Assembly: GCF_000021305.1 (NCBI RefSeq)
Contig: NC_011772.1
Coordinates: 3,758,001 to 3,822,000, forward strand
Source: Bacillus cereus G9842
GTDB lineage: Bacteria; Bacillota; Bacilli; Bacillales; Bacillaceae_G
Length of the DNA: 64,000 nucleotides
Direction: 5' to 3'
The notes under the pieces were generated by a model. It was given only the letters and a program-made list of their open reading frames with translations. It searched no databases and was not told the DNA's origin. Shown here piece after piece: positions 55,562 to 64,000 of the stretch (position 1 is the first letter of the stretch; each line of letters begins with the position of its first letter). The translations under genes and the position numbers were made by a program.

Positions 55562-56341
55562 TTAGTTTGTTTTTAATTTAGCAAGTTCCTGTAGAAACTT
55601 GTCGTTTAGCACTTTAATGTATGTTCCTTTCATACCTAAAGAGCGAGACTCAATAACACCAGCACTTTCTAATTTACGTAGTGCATTTACGATTACAGAG
55701 CGAGTAATTCCTACGCGATCAGCAATTTTACTTGCAACAAGTAAACCTTCTGTTCCATTTAATTCTTCGAAGATGTGCTCAATTGCTTCTAACTCACTGT
55801 AAGATAATGAGCTGATCGCCATTTGAACAACAGCTTTACTACGTGCTTCCTCTTCGATTTCTTCTGCTTTTTCACGTAAGATTTCCATACCTACAACAGT
55901 TGAGCTGTACTCAGCAAGGATTAAATCGTCATCTAAGAACTCTTGACCTAGACGAGCTAATACTAATGTACCTAGACGCTCACCACCACCAACGATTGGT
56001 ACGATTGTAGTTAAACCTTGACCAAATAATTCTCTGTTTTCTACTGGGAATGCTGTGTAAGCACTGTTCACATCCAAGTTTGAAGATGTTTCTGTAATGT
56101 TGAATAAGCTTTGTGTATATTCTTCTGGGAATTGACGTTCTGCAAGCATTTGCTTCATGCGTTCGTTTTCGATTTGTTGGTGAATTGCATAACCTAGTAA
56201 TTTACCACGACGGCTAACTACGAATACGTTTGCTTCGATTACTTCACACATTGTGTCAGACATTTCTCTAAAGTTTACAGGCTTCCCTGCTGCGCTCTGT
56301 AATAACGCATTTAATTTTCTTGTTTTTGCTAATAATTCCAT
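55562..56341 (-). CDS. codY: Global nutrient regulator CodY
   Basis: A 259-residue protein: N-terminal GAF domain that senses branched-chain amino acids, and C-terminal winged helix ([41 protein letters not shown]). With GTP and BCAAs it represses stationary-phase, sporulation and virulence genes. It ends the xerC-hslV-hslU-codY cluster. Confidence 0.98.
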
Positions 56342-56418
56342 TTCAAAAGTTCCTCCTACATGTTACTCACATATTTTTTCATCACTTGGAAACTAGGGCG
56401 AGTCACCTGATGACACTA

Positions 56419-57810
56419 TTACAAAATAAACTGGCTCACATCTTTATTTTTAGCAATTGATGCTAATTTCTCCTCAACGTATTGAGGGGTTATCGTTATT
56501 TTCTCTAACGTAATTTCAGATGCTTCAAACGATAAATCTTCAAGGAGCTTCTCCATAATCGTATGAAGTCTTCTTGCTCCAATATTATCTGTATCCTGAT
56601 TAACTTGATAAGCAATCTCAGCAATCTTACGAATAGCTTCGTCTGAAAATTCAATTTCTATACCTTCAGTCGCTAATAATGCCATATATTGTTTAATTAA
56701 CGCATTGTCAGGCTCGATTAATATTTTAACAAAATCGTCTGTCGATAATTTCGTTAATTCTACTCGAATCGGAAATCTCCCTTGCAATTCCGGAATTAAA
56801 TCCGACGGTTTAGACATATGGAACGCTCCAGCTGCAACGAATAAAATATAATCCGTTTTTACTGATCCGTATTTTGTCGCAACATTCGACCCTTCTACAA
56901 TTGGCAAAATGTCACGTTGCACACCTTCACGTGATACATCTACGCTATTCGACTGCTTACCAGCAATTTTGTCAATTTCATCGATAAAAATAATCCCGAG
57001 CTGTTCAGCACGATAAACAGCCTCTTGTGTAACTTCATCCATATCAATTAAGCGCTGTGCCTCTTCATTTGTCAAGAGTTTTCTTGCTTCTTTTACAGAA
57101 AGTTTACGTTTTTTTGTTTTTTTCGGCATAAAACTCCCTAACGCATCTTGGAAATTCATTCCCATTTGCTCCATGCCAGTTCCTTGTAACATATCAAACA
57201 TTGACGACTGTTGCTCAGTCACTTCAATCGATACAATTTCGTCTTCAAGAAGCCCTGCAGCAAGCTTTCTCTCCACATCTTGACGTTTCTTTTCAATTTC
57301 ACCATCTTCTTGTGTATCAGACGTTTGACTCGAATTTTGAGCGCCCCCAAAAAGCATCTCTAATGGATTTTTAAATCCAGATTGCTTCTCCGGACTCGGC
57401 ACTAAAATTTCAACAAGACGTTGATTCGCTTGCTCTTCTGCTTTATCTTGAACTTTCACTACCATTTCTTCTTTTACAATACGAACCGATGTTTCCACAA
57501 GGTCACGTACCATCGACTCTACATCTCTACCCACATATCCAACTTCTGTAAATTTTGTAGCCTCAACCTTAATAAAAGGTGCTCCAACGAGTTTCGCCAT
57601 TCGTCGTGCTACCTCTGTTTTCCCAACACCTGTCGGTCCAATCATCAAAATGTTTTTAGGTGCTATTTCATCACGTAAATTTTCAGCTAATTTACTGCGA
57701 CGGTATCGATTTCTCAACGCTACAGCAACCGCTTTCTTTGCGTCTTTTTGACCGATGATGTATTGATCTAATTTTTCCACAATTTGGCGCGGAGTAAAAT
57801 GTAAATGCAT
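56419..57810 (-). CDS. hslU: HslU/ClpY ATPase subunit
   Basis: A 463-residue AAA+ unfoldase: [36 protein letters not shown], Walker [10 protein letters not shown], the I domain, Walker [11 protein letters not shown], and a C-terminus ending DVSQFIL that docks into HslV. The ATG at 57810 is chosen over upstream codons overlapping hslV. It pairs with HslV encoded 23 bp upstream. Confidence 0.98.
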   Translation of the reverse strand: MHLHFTPRQIVEKLDQYIIGQKDAKKAVAVALRNRYRRSKLAENLRDEIAPKNILMIGPTGVGKTEVARRMAKLVGAPFIKVEATKFTEVGYVGRDVESMVRDLVETSVRIVKEEMVVKVQDKAEEQANQRLVEILVPSPEKQSGFKNPLEMLFGGAQNSSQTSDTQEDGEIEKKRQDVERKLAAGLLEDEIVSIEVTEQQSSMFDMLQGTGMEQMGMNFQDALGSFMPKKTKKRKLSVKEARKLLTNEEAQRLIDMDEVTQEAVYRAEQLGIIFIDEIDKIAGKQSNSVDVSREGVQRDILPIVEGSNVATKYGSVKTDYILFVAAGAFHMSKPSDLIPELQGRFPIRVELTKLSTDDFVKILIEPDNALIKQYMALLATEGIEIEFSDEAIRKIAEIAYQVNQDTDNIGARRLHTIMEKLLEDLSFEASEITLEKITITPQYVEEKLASIAKNKDVSQFIL

Positions 57811-57832
57811 ATAAAATGCCTCCCTTACGATT

Positions 57833-58375
57833 CTACAATTCTTCAACAATTATGTTGTGATTCGTATAAACACAAATATCGCCAGCAATCTCTAAACTCG
57901 CTTTCGCAATTTGTTTCGCTGTTAAGTGTTCACTTGCATATTGCTTTAAAGCACGACCTGCAGAAAGTGCATAATTCCCACCAGATCCAATTGCTAAAAT
58001 ACCATCATCCGGTTCAATCACTTCTCCTGTACCTGAAACAAGGAGCATAGTTGTTTTATCCATGACAATGAGCATCGCTTCTAGTTGACGTAACATTTTA
58101 TCGCCACGCCATTGTTTTGCCATTTCAACAGCTGCACGCTGCAAGTTGCCATTATACTCTTCTAATTTTCCTTCAAACATTTCAAAAAGAGTAAATGCAT
58201 CAGCAACTGAACCTGCAAAACCAGCTAAAACTTTACCTTGGAAAAGTCTGCGAACTTTACGAGCTGTATGTTTCATTACAACAGCATTTCCCATTGTCAC
58301 CTGACCATCTCCAGCCATTGCACATTCTCCATTATGATGAACTGCAAATATCGTTGTAGCGTGGAAATTCCCCAT
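57833..58375 (-). CDS. hslV: HslV/ClpQ protease subunit
   Basis: A 180-residue N-terminal-nucleophile protease: [26 protein letters not shown]. The E. coli enzyme starts at the Thr of TTI; here five or six residues (MGNFHA) precede that Thr. B. subtilis ClpQ has Ser at position 2 as its nucleophile, whereas this protein has Gly2. Either the leader is processed or chemistry differs. It forms the HslVU complex with the next gene. Confidence 0.97.
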   Translation of the reverse strand: MGNFHATTIFAVHHNGECAMAGDGQVTMGNAVVMKHTARKVRRLFQGKVLAGFAGSVADAFTLFEMFEGKLEEYNGNLQRAAVEMAKQWRGDKMLRQLEAMLIVMDKTTMLLVSGTGEVIEPDDGILAIGSGGNYALSAGRALKQYASEHLTAKQIAKASLEIAGDICVYTNHNIIVEEL

Positions 58376-58417
58376 AGAAAAAACTCCTTTATTTGTTTTT
58401 ATAGCTTTTAAAGCAAT

Positions 58418-59317
58418 TTATGCCCGCGGGTGATGCTTCATGTAAACAGAACGCAATCTTTCTTTAGAGACATGCGTATAAATTTGTGTGGTCGACAAAT
58501 TCTCATGACCTAATAGCTCCTGTACAGTACGTAAATCCGCCCCTTCATCTAACATATGTGTAGCAAATGTATGCCTTAACATATGGGGACTTATTCGCAT
58601 TGTCAGTGAAGCCTTTTTAATGAGTTCATTTAAAACATAACGCACTCCACGACTTGTTAGCGGTGTACCTTTCGCATTTAAAAACACCATACGAGAGTCT
58701 TCGTCAGTCTTATTAACTAACTGTTTTCTCCCATTCTCTATATAAGTAATTAAAGAATCTTGCGCATAGCTTCCGAACGGAATATACCTTTGTTTTTTTC
58801 CTTTTCCCATTACTAAAATTGTTCCCACCGCAAAGTCAATATCGGTAAGTTGTAAATTGACACATTCACTCACACGGATTCCAGTCGCATACATCAACTC
58901 TAATAAAGCTTGATTCCTTTGACCTAATGGCGTTCCCGTGTCAGAAACTTCAAATAATTCCTCTAACTCTTCAGCATATAAAAACTTTGGGATTGACAAT
59001 TCTTTTTTGGGGAGTGACGCAAGTGCAAACGGATTATCTTTCCGATAACCTTCACGCATCAAAAAACGATATAAACTTCGTAAGCTTGATACTTTTCTTG
59101 CGACAGATTTACGGGCTAACTTTTCATCGTGCAACGTCGTTAAGTACAAACGAACATCCGCGTATGTAACGTCTAAAAAAGAGGATATGCCTTCTCGCTC
59201 CATAAATTGCACAAAATGTTCTAAATCATTTTGATAACTTGCAATTGTATATTTTGAATAATTTCTTTCAATTTGTAAATATCCAACGAATAATTGTAAC
59301 AATTTCTTCACATTCAC
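58418..59317 (-). CDS. xerC: Tyrosine recombinase XerC (CodV)
   Basis: A 299-residue recombinase: N-terminal core-binding domain and catalytic residues in TGIRVSE, HMLRHTFATH, LLGHENLSTTQIYTHV. With XerD it resolves chromosome dimers. The GTG at 59317 is chosen for the GAGGTGAG ribosome site; another GTG lies two codons later. Confidence 0.97.
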   Translation of the reverse strand: MNVKKLLQLFVGYLQIERNYSKYTIASYQNDLEHFVQFMEREGISSFLDVTYADVRLYLTTLHDEKLARKSVARKVSSLRSLYRFLMREGYRKDNPFALASLPKKELSIPKFLYAEELEELFEVSDTGTPLGQRNQALLELMYATGIRVSECVNLQLTDIDFAVGTILVMGKGKKQRYIPFGSYAQDSLITYIENGRKQLVNKTDEDSRMVFLNAKGTPLTSRGVRYVLNELIKKASLTMRISPHMLRHTFATHMLDEGADLRTVQELLGHENLSTTQIYTHVSKERLRSVYMKHHPRA

Positions 59318-59332
59318 ACAACTCACCTCAAT

Positions 59333-59369
59333 AAAGGCTACTAAATCGTATCACAACTTAGTAGCCTTT
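59333..59369 (-). terminator. Hairpin between trmFO and xerC
   Basis: AAAGGCTACTAA / TTAGTAGCCTTT with a 13-base loop, followed by ATT; terminator or attenuator of trmFO. Confidence 0.7.
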
Positions 59370-59382
59370 GCAAGAAATTTAA

Positions 59383-60687
59383 CTAAATATTTACAAAATT
59401 TTGAATTGTTTCTAAAGCGCGTGTTGCGTATGCTTCATTTCGTTCCGCTTTCTTTTTGATCTTCTTCTCTAACGGTGCAAATAGACCGAAGTTCGCATTC
59501 ATCGGTTGGAAGTTTTTAGCGTTCGTTGCCGTAATGTAATTTGCCATGCTGCCCATCGCAGTTACTGACGGTAATACAACTGGCTCTTCACCTTGCACAA
59601 GACGTGCAGCATTAATTCCTGCTAATAATCCTGATGCTGCTGATTCAACATATCCCTCTACTCCAGTCATTTGACCAGCGAAGAATAAATCATCACGTTG
59701 TTTATATTGATATGTTGGACGAAGCAAATTAGGTGAATTAATAAACGTATTACGATGCATTACACCATAACGTACAATCTCTGCATTTTCCAGTCCCGGT
59801 ATTAACTGTAGCACTTCTTTTTGTGGTCCCCACTTTAAATGCGTTTGGAAACCTACGATATTGTATAAAGTTCCTGCTGCATCATCTTGACGTAACTGAA
59901 CAACAGCATATGGCGTTTTCCCTGTTTTTGGATCTTCCAATCCAACAGGTTTCATAGGTCCAAATACTAGCGTCTGTCTCCCTCTACTTGCCATAACTTC
60001 TACTGGCATACAACCTTCAAAGAAAATTTCTTTTTCAAACTCTTTTAAAGGCACTGTCTCAGCAGCAATTAAAGCCTCATAAAAACGGTCAAACTCTTCT
60101 TCTGTCATTGGGCAATTTAAATATGCAGCTTCCCCTTTGTCATAACGCGATTTTAAATATACTTTATTCATGTCAATACTGTCTTTTTCTACGATTGGTG
60201 CTGCCGCATCGTAGAAATAGAAATAATCTTCACCTGTTAGTTCTTTTAATTGTGCAGCAAGATCAGGAGATGTAAGTGGACCTGTTGCAATAATTGTTGG
60301 TCCTTCTGGAATTTCAGTAAGCTCTTCGTTCACTACCGTTACATTCGGATGGTTTTTTACGTATTCTGTTACTTTAGCTGCGAACTCATGACGGTCTACA
60401 GCTAACGCACCTCCAGCTGGTACAGAGCACTCATCTGCCGCACGAATAATTACAGAATCCATTAAACGCATTTCCTCTTTAATAACTCCAACTGCATTTG
60501 TTAAAGTGTTTGCACGAAGTGAGTTACTACATACTAATTCAGCAAATTTATCTGTGTGATGAGCTGGCGTTTGCCTTACCGGCCTCATTTCATATAATCT
60601 AACTTGGACACCACGTTTTGCAATTTGGTAAGCCGCTTCACTTCCTGCAAGACCTGCGCCAATGACGTTTACTACTTGTGTTGTCAT
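59383..60687 (-). CDS. trmFO: Folate-dependent tRNA U54 methyltransferase TrmFO
   Basis: A 434-residue FAD protein: [22 protein letters not shown] (dinucleotide fold), [26 protein letters not shown] and [23 protein letters not shown]. It makes ribothymidine 54 in tRNA using methylene-tetrahydrofolate. The start at 60687 is used. Formerly called gid. Confidence 0.97.
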   Translation of the reverse strand: MTTQVVNVIGAGLAGSEAAYQIAKRGVQVRLYEMRPVRQTPAHHTDKFAELVCSNSLRANTLTNAVGVIKEEMRLMDSVIIRAADECSVPAGGALAVDRHEFAAKVTEYVKNHPNVTVVNEELTEIPEGPTIIATGPLTSPDLAAQLKELTGEDYFYFYDAAAPIVEKDSIDMNKVYLKSRYDKGEAAYLNCPMTEEEFDRFYEALIAAETVPLKEFEKEIFFEGCMPVEVMASRGRQTLVFGPMKPVGLEDPKTGKTPYAVVQLRQDDAAGTLYNIVGFQTHLKWGPQKEVLQLIPGLENAEIVRYGVMHRNTFINSPNLLRPTYQYKQRDDLFFAGQMTGVEGYVESAASGLLAGINAARLVQGEEPVVLPSVTAMGSMANYITATNAKNFQPMNANFGLFAPLEKKIKKKAERNEAYATRALETIQNFVNI

Positions 60688-60713
60688 ATATATCACCTTT
60701 CCTTTTCTTCCCG

Positions 60714-60741
60714 AAAAAAATGTGAGCAGTTACGCTCACAT
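60714..60741 (-). terminator. Terminator of topA
   Basis: AAATGTGAGC / GCTCACATTT stem with T-run on the minus strand, overlapping the topA stop. Confidence 0.8.
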
Positions 60742-62814
60742 TTGTTGTTCTTCTTCATAATCGCACGAAATACATTGTACTTGCACGCCTTTTTTCAACT
60801 TCTTCTCTACAAGCATGCCTTCACACTTCGGACATTTACGACCAATCGGCTTATCCCAAGATACAAAGTCACATTCTGGATACGTACCGCATCCATAGAA
60901 AAGGCGTTTCTTTTTGTTACTACGACGCTCAATAATTTGTCCTTCTTCACATTTCGGACAAGTTACACCGATTTCTTTCACAATCGGTTTTGTATTACGA
61001 CAATCAGGGAAATTCGAACAAGCCATAAACTTCCCGTATTTACCCATTTTAAAGACCATTGGATGTCCGCATAATTCACAGTCTTCCCCAGCTGGCTCAT
61101 CTTTAATTTCCACTTCACGCATTTCTTTTTCCGCTTTTTCTAAGCGCGGTTCAAATCCTACGTAGAAATCATCAACAATTTTCACCCAATTGGCATTTCC
61201 TTCTTCCACTTCATCAAGGCTTTGCTCCATATTGGCAGTAAATTCAATGTTAATAATTTCCGGGAAAAATTCTAAAATAAGTTCAATTACTATTTCACCA
61301 AGTTCAGTCGGAACGAAGCGTTTATTATCCAAGCCTACATATCCACGTTTTTGAATCGTTTCAAGTGTAGGTACATAAGTCGACGGTCTTCCAATTCCAA
61401 GTTCTTCAAGTGTTCTTACTAGACGAGCCTCTGTATAGCGCGGAGGAGGTTGTGTAAAATGTTGCTTCGGTTCTAAATCCTTCGAAAATACAGTTTCCCC
61501 TACTTCTAAAGGCGGCAACATCTTATCCTTTTCTTCAGCACCATCATCTTTCGACTCTACATACACTTTCATAAATCCTGGGAACTTTACAACCGATCCA
61601 CTTGCACGGAACTGAACATTGTTATTAATGAGTCTCGCTGTCACAGTATCCATTATAGCAGACGCCATTTGACTTGCAACAAATCGCTCCCAAATCAATT
61701 TATATAATCGAAGTTGATCACGACTTAAGAAACTTTTTAGTTCCTCTGGCTTTCTCATTACCGAAGTAGGACGAATTGCCTCATGTGCATCTTGTGCATT
61801 TGACTTTTTCGTTTCTTTCTTCTTTTCTGTTCCTATGTATTCCGTACCATACGCTTCAGTGATGTAAGTACGAGCCTCTGTTTGAGCTGTTTCTGAGATA
61901 CGTGTTGAATCAGTTCTCATATACGTAATAAGACCTACAGTTCCTTGTTTTCCAAGATCTATCCCTTCATACAATTGCTGTGCAAGCATCATCGTTTTCT
62001 TTGCTCGCATGTTTAACTTACGTGCTGCTTCTTGTTGCAAGGAAGATGTTGTAAACGGTAATGCAGGATTACGTTTTCGCTCTTTGCGCGTTACATTTTC
62101 AACTGAAAACGCATTGTCTTTCATCTGTTCAATTATTTCATTCACTTGCGTTTCATTCGTTAATTGAACCTTTTCCCCATCTACACCGTAAAAGCTTGCT
62201 TCAAATGTGTCTTTTCCTTTTACAAATTCTGTTTTAATTGTCCAGAATTCTTCAGGTTCAAAGCTTTGAATTTCCTTTTCACGTTCGATGATTAAACGAA
62301 CTGCTACAGATTGTACACGCCCTGCACTTAATCCTTTTTTTACTTTCTTCCATAATAAAGGACTAATATTGTAACCAACAAGACGATCAAGTATACGTCT
62401 TGCTTGTTGTGCATCTACTAAATCCATATTAATTGCACGAGGATGTTTAAATGATTCTTTGATTGCATCTTTCGTAATCTCATTAAACACAACCCGACAA
62501 TCTGATTCAACGTCCACATTTAACGTATTCGCTAAATGCCAAGCAATTGCTTCCCCTTCGCGGTCTGGATCGGCCGCGAGATAGACTTTCTTTGCTTTTT
62601 TCGCCGCTGATTTTAAATCTTTTAAGACGGGACCTTTACCACGAATGGTAATATACTTCGGGGTGAAGTTGTTCTTTACTTCTATCCCCATTTGACTTTT
62701 TGGCAAATCGCGAACATGTCCCATAGACGCGACAACTTTGTATTTTTTCCCTAAATATTTCTCAATGGTCTTCGCCTTAGAAGGCGACTCCACGATCACG
62801 AGGTAATCTGACAT
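60736..62814 (-). CDS. topA: DNA topoisomerase I
   Basis: A 692-residue type IA enzyme: Toprim domain ([33 protein letters not shown]), active-site Tyr in TYMRTDSTR, and three C-terminal zinc fingers ([43 protein letters not shown]). It relaxes negative supercoils. It is followed by dprA upstream, as in Bacillus. Confidence 0.98.
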   Translation of the reverse strand: MSDYLVIVESPSKAKTIEKYLGKKYKVVASMGHVRDLPKSQMGIEVKNNFTPKYITIRGKGPVLKDLKSAAKKAKKVYLAADPDREGEAIAWHLANTLNVDVESDCRVVFNEITKDAIKESFKHPRAINMDLVDAQQARRILDRLVGYNISPLLWKKVKKGLSAGRVQSVAVRLIIEREKEIQSFEPEEFWTIKTEFVKGKDTFEASFYGVDGEKVQLTNETQVNEIIEQMKDNAFSVENVTRKERKRNPALPFTTSSLQQEAARKLNMRAKKTMMLAQQLYEGIDLGKQGTVGLITYMRTDSTRISETAQTEARTYITEAYGTEYIGTEKKKETKKSNAQDAHEAIRPTSVMRKPEELKSFLSRDQLRLYKLIWERFVASQMASAIMDTVTARLINNNVQFRASGSVVKFPGFMKVYVESKDDGAEEKDKMLPPLEVGETVFSKDLEPKQHFTQPPPRYTEARLVRTLEELGIGRPSTYVPTLETIQKRGYVGLDNKRFVPTELGEIVIELILEFFPEIINIEFTANMEQSLDEVEEGNANWVKIVDDFYVGFEPRLEKAEKEMREVEIKDEPAGEDCELCGHPMVFKMGKYGKFMACSNFPDCRNTKPIVKEIGVTCPKCEEGQIIERRSNKKKRLFYGCGTYPECDFVSWDKPIGRKCPKCEGMLVEKKLKKGVQVQCISCDYEEEQQM

Positions 62815-62958
62815 GCTAGTGCCTCCTTAAGAGGTGGATTCAAGTCTTCATTAATCTTATTGATTTCTCTTGTTTTTGTCAATCAAGAATGAATATACCA
62901 TACAGTGCCAATCTACCATTTGTCAATAATTGTTTAATAAAAATTTAAAAATATAAGG

Positions 62959-63828
62959 TTAATTTAAAATCTCTTCCAAGATATCTTCTGCATTTCTTAC
63001 TAATTTTGCGCCTTGTTGAATAAGATGATTTGTTCCCGATGCCCCCTCTATAAATATAGGTCCAGGAAGCGCAAACACCTCTCTATTTTGCTCTAACGCA
63101 AGGTCTGCAGTAATAAGTGTCCCACTTCTCGATTTCGCTTCTACAACTAAAACACCTTTACTTATACCACTAATAATCCGGTTCCTTTTTGGAAAATACC
63201 ATTTTTTCGGTGCATAGTGCGGAGGATACTCTGTCAATAACAATATATATTCCTTCCACATTTCATATAAATGTCTATTTTCTTTCGGATACATAAACGA
63301 CAATCCATGCCCTAATATCCCAATAGTGGGACAATGATGCCTTACTGTAATCTCATGAGACATTGTATCTATCCCTTTTGCAAACCCACTGACAATAAGC
63401 CACTCTCTTTCTAATAAAGGGTGTAAAATAAATTTCAAGCTCTCATGACCATATAATGATGGTTCTCTCGTTCCAACAACTGCTAATTTATTTACTTTAT
63501 TTAGAAAATCTTTCTCTCCTTTTCCATATAAAACGAAGGGAGGGTCTTGTATTTCACGTAATAATTGTGGATAATTTTCATCCCATATCGTTATATAAAA
63601 GATACGATTTTTCTCTAAATAAGATATATATTGCGGAAGATTTGAACTTTGAAGAAATTTCACTAGTTCTGAAGATTTTTTCGAGGATATTCCAGTGTAG
63701 TGCTCCATTTGTTTTTCGTTAAAATTATATATGTTCTTTAATTCTGGATCGACATATAGTAGCCTCTCCATCGCTTTCCAATAATCTGCTAGCAAGTAAT
63801 GAAGATGTAATAACCGCTCTCTTTTCAT
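62959..63828 (-). CDS. dprA: DNA processing protein DprA
   Basis: A 289-residue protein: Rossmann-like core (LAVVGTREPSLYGHESLKFI; WLIVSGFAKGIDTMSHEI; SRSGTLITADLALEQNREVFALPGP). It loads RecA on incoming single-stranded DNA in transformation. The C-terminal winged-helix domain seen in some homologues is absent, as in B. subtilis. No ComK box is evident in the short upstream gap. Confidence 0.96.
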   Translation of the reverse strand: MKRERLLHLHYLLADYWKAMERLLYVDPELKNIYNFNEKQMEHYTGISSKKSSELVKFLQSSNLPQYISYLEKNRIFYITIWDENYPQLLREIQDPPFVLYGKGEKDFLNKVNKLAVVGTREPSLYGHESLKFILHPLLEREWLIVSGFAKGIDTMSHEITVRHHCPTIGILGHGLSFMYPKENRHLYEMWKEYILLLTEYPPHYAPKKWYFPKRNRIISGISKGVLVVEAKSRSGTLITADLALEQNREVFALPGPIFIEGASGTNHLIQQGAKLVRNAEDILEEILN

Positions 63829-63867
63829 CTTGATTCTCCTTACCCATAATTTTTATTATGTAAACAG

Positions 63868-63909
63868 AAAAAAGTGTAAAAAGACACCCTCAAGTAAGAA
63901 GGTGTCTTT
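63868..63909 (-). terminator. Terminator of sucD
   Basis: AAAGACACC / GGTGTCTTT with a 12-base loop, followed by TTTTAC on the minus strand. Confidence 0.85.
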
Positions 63910-63916
63910 CAACAGA

Positions 63917-64000
63917 TTAATAGTTTTTGCAAGTCTCAAATAGACCTTTTTCTTTTAAAACAGAGATTAGCGTTTCTCCCATAACTGCTGGAGTTTCAGC
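63917..64000 (-). CDS. sucD: Succinyl-CoA synthetase alpha subunit, C-terminal fragment (runs off the window)
   Basis: 27 codons and a stop: AETPAVMGETLISVLKEKGLFETCKNY fits the C-terminus of SucD, the neighbour of dprA in Bacillus (sucC-sucD-dprA-topA). Only this fragment is visible, so the identification leans on gene order. Confidence 0.8.
   Translation of the reverse strand, partial: AETPAVMGETLISVLKEKGLFETCKNY

Overview
The window looks like Bacillus cereus group DNA: low G+C, Bacillus-type ribosome binding sites, and the conserved chromosomal run dpaB-dpaA-ymxH-mlpA-ylxY-pnp-rpsO-ribF-truB-rbfA-ylxP-infB-ylxQ-ylxR-nusA-rimP-polC-proS-rseP-dxr-cdsA-uppS-frr-pyrH-tsf-rpsB-codY-hslU-hslV-xerC-trmFO-topA-dprA-sucD. 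All of these core genes lie on the minus strand (27609-64000).

Positions 1 to about 27600 are the integrase-proximal part of a prophage with an HK97-type head and a long-tail (siphovirus) tail module; its far end is outside the window. From right to left on the minus strand come a Cro-like gene, early and replication genes (XRE regulators, DnaD-like initiator, DnaB-type helicase, FbpA-like and XtrA-like small proteins), an ArpU-type late regulator paired with a small tyrosine recombinase, an accessory stretch (cold-shock protein, a membrane coiled-coil protein, a TIR-domain protein), then HNH, terminase, portal, protease, capsid, connectors, tail terminator, tail tube, frameshifted tail chaperones and the start of the tape measure. 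Rightward from the switch run a CI-like repressor, an ImmA-type protease, two membrane proteins and a large serine recombinase. Five 17-bp palindromic operators mark the switch; one fills the spacer of the leftward promoter and another overlaps the repressor promoter.

The main result is the insertion site. The prophage ends inside dpaB (spoVFB), the gene for dipicolinate synthase subunit B, leaving a 146-codon 5' fragment whose last few codons come from the phage. The recombinase lies 17 bp from that fragment. This is the layout of a sporulation-regulated intervening element, like skin in sigK, SPbeta in spsM, and the vfbin element reported in spoVFB of B. weihenstephanensis. Precise excision in the mother cell would be needed to make dipicolinic acid by this route.

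Other notable points in the prophage are a duplicated ~98-bp structured leader upstream of two unrelated small genes, several very short promoter-terminator cassettes on the plus strand, a 27-aa membrane peptide with its own promoter and terminator, a perfect extended Shine-Dalgarno sequence without a well-placed normal start codon, and a large hairpin upstream of the late regulator. The core region is ordinary, apart from a YlxY deacetylase-like protein lacking the usual motif-1 aspartates and an HslV with a short N-terminal extension. I saw no tRNA, rRNA, CRISPR array or complete insertion sequence.
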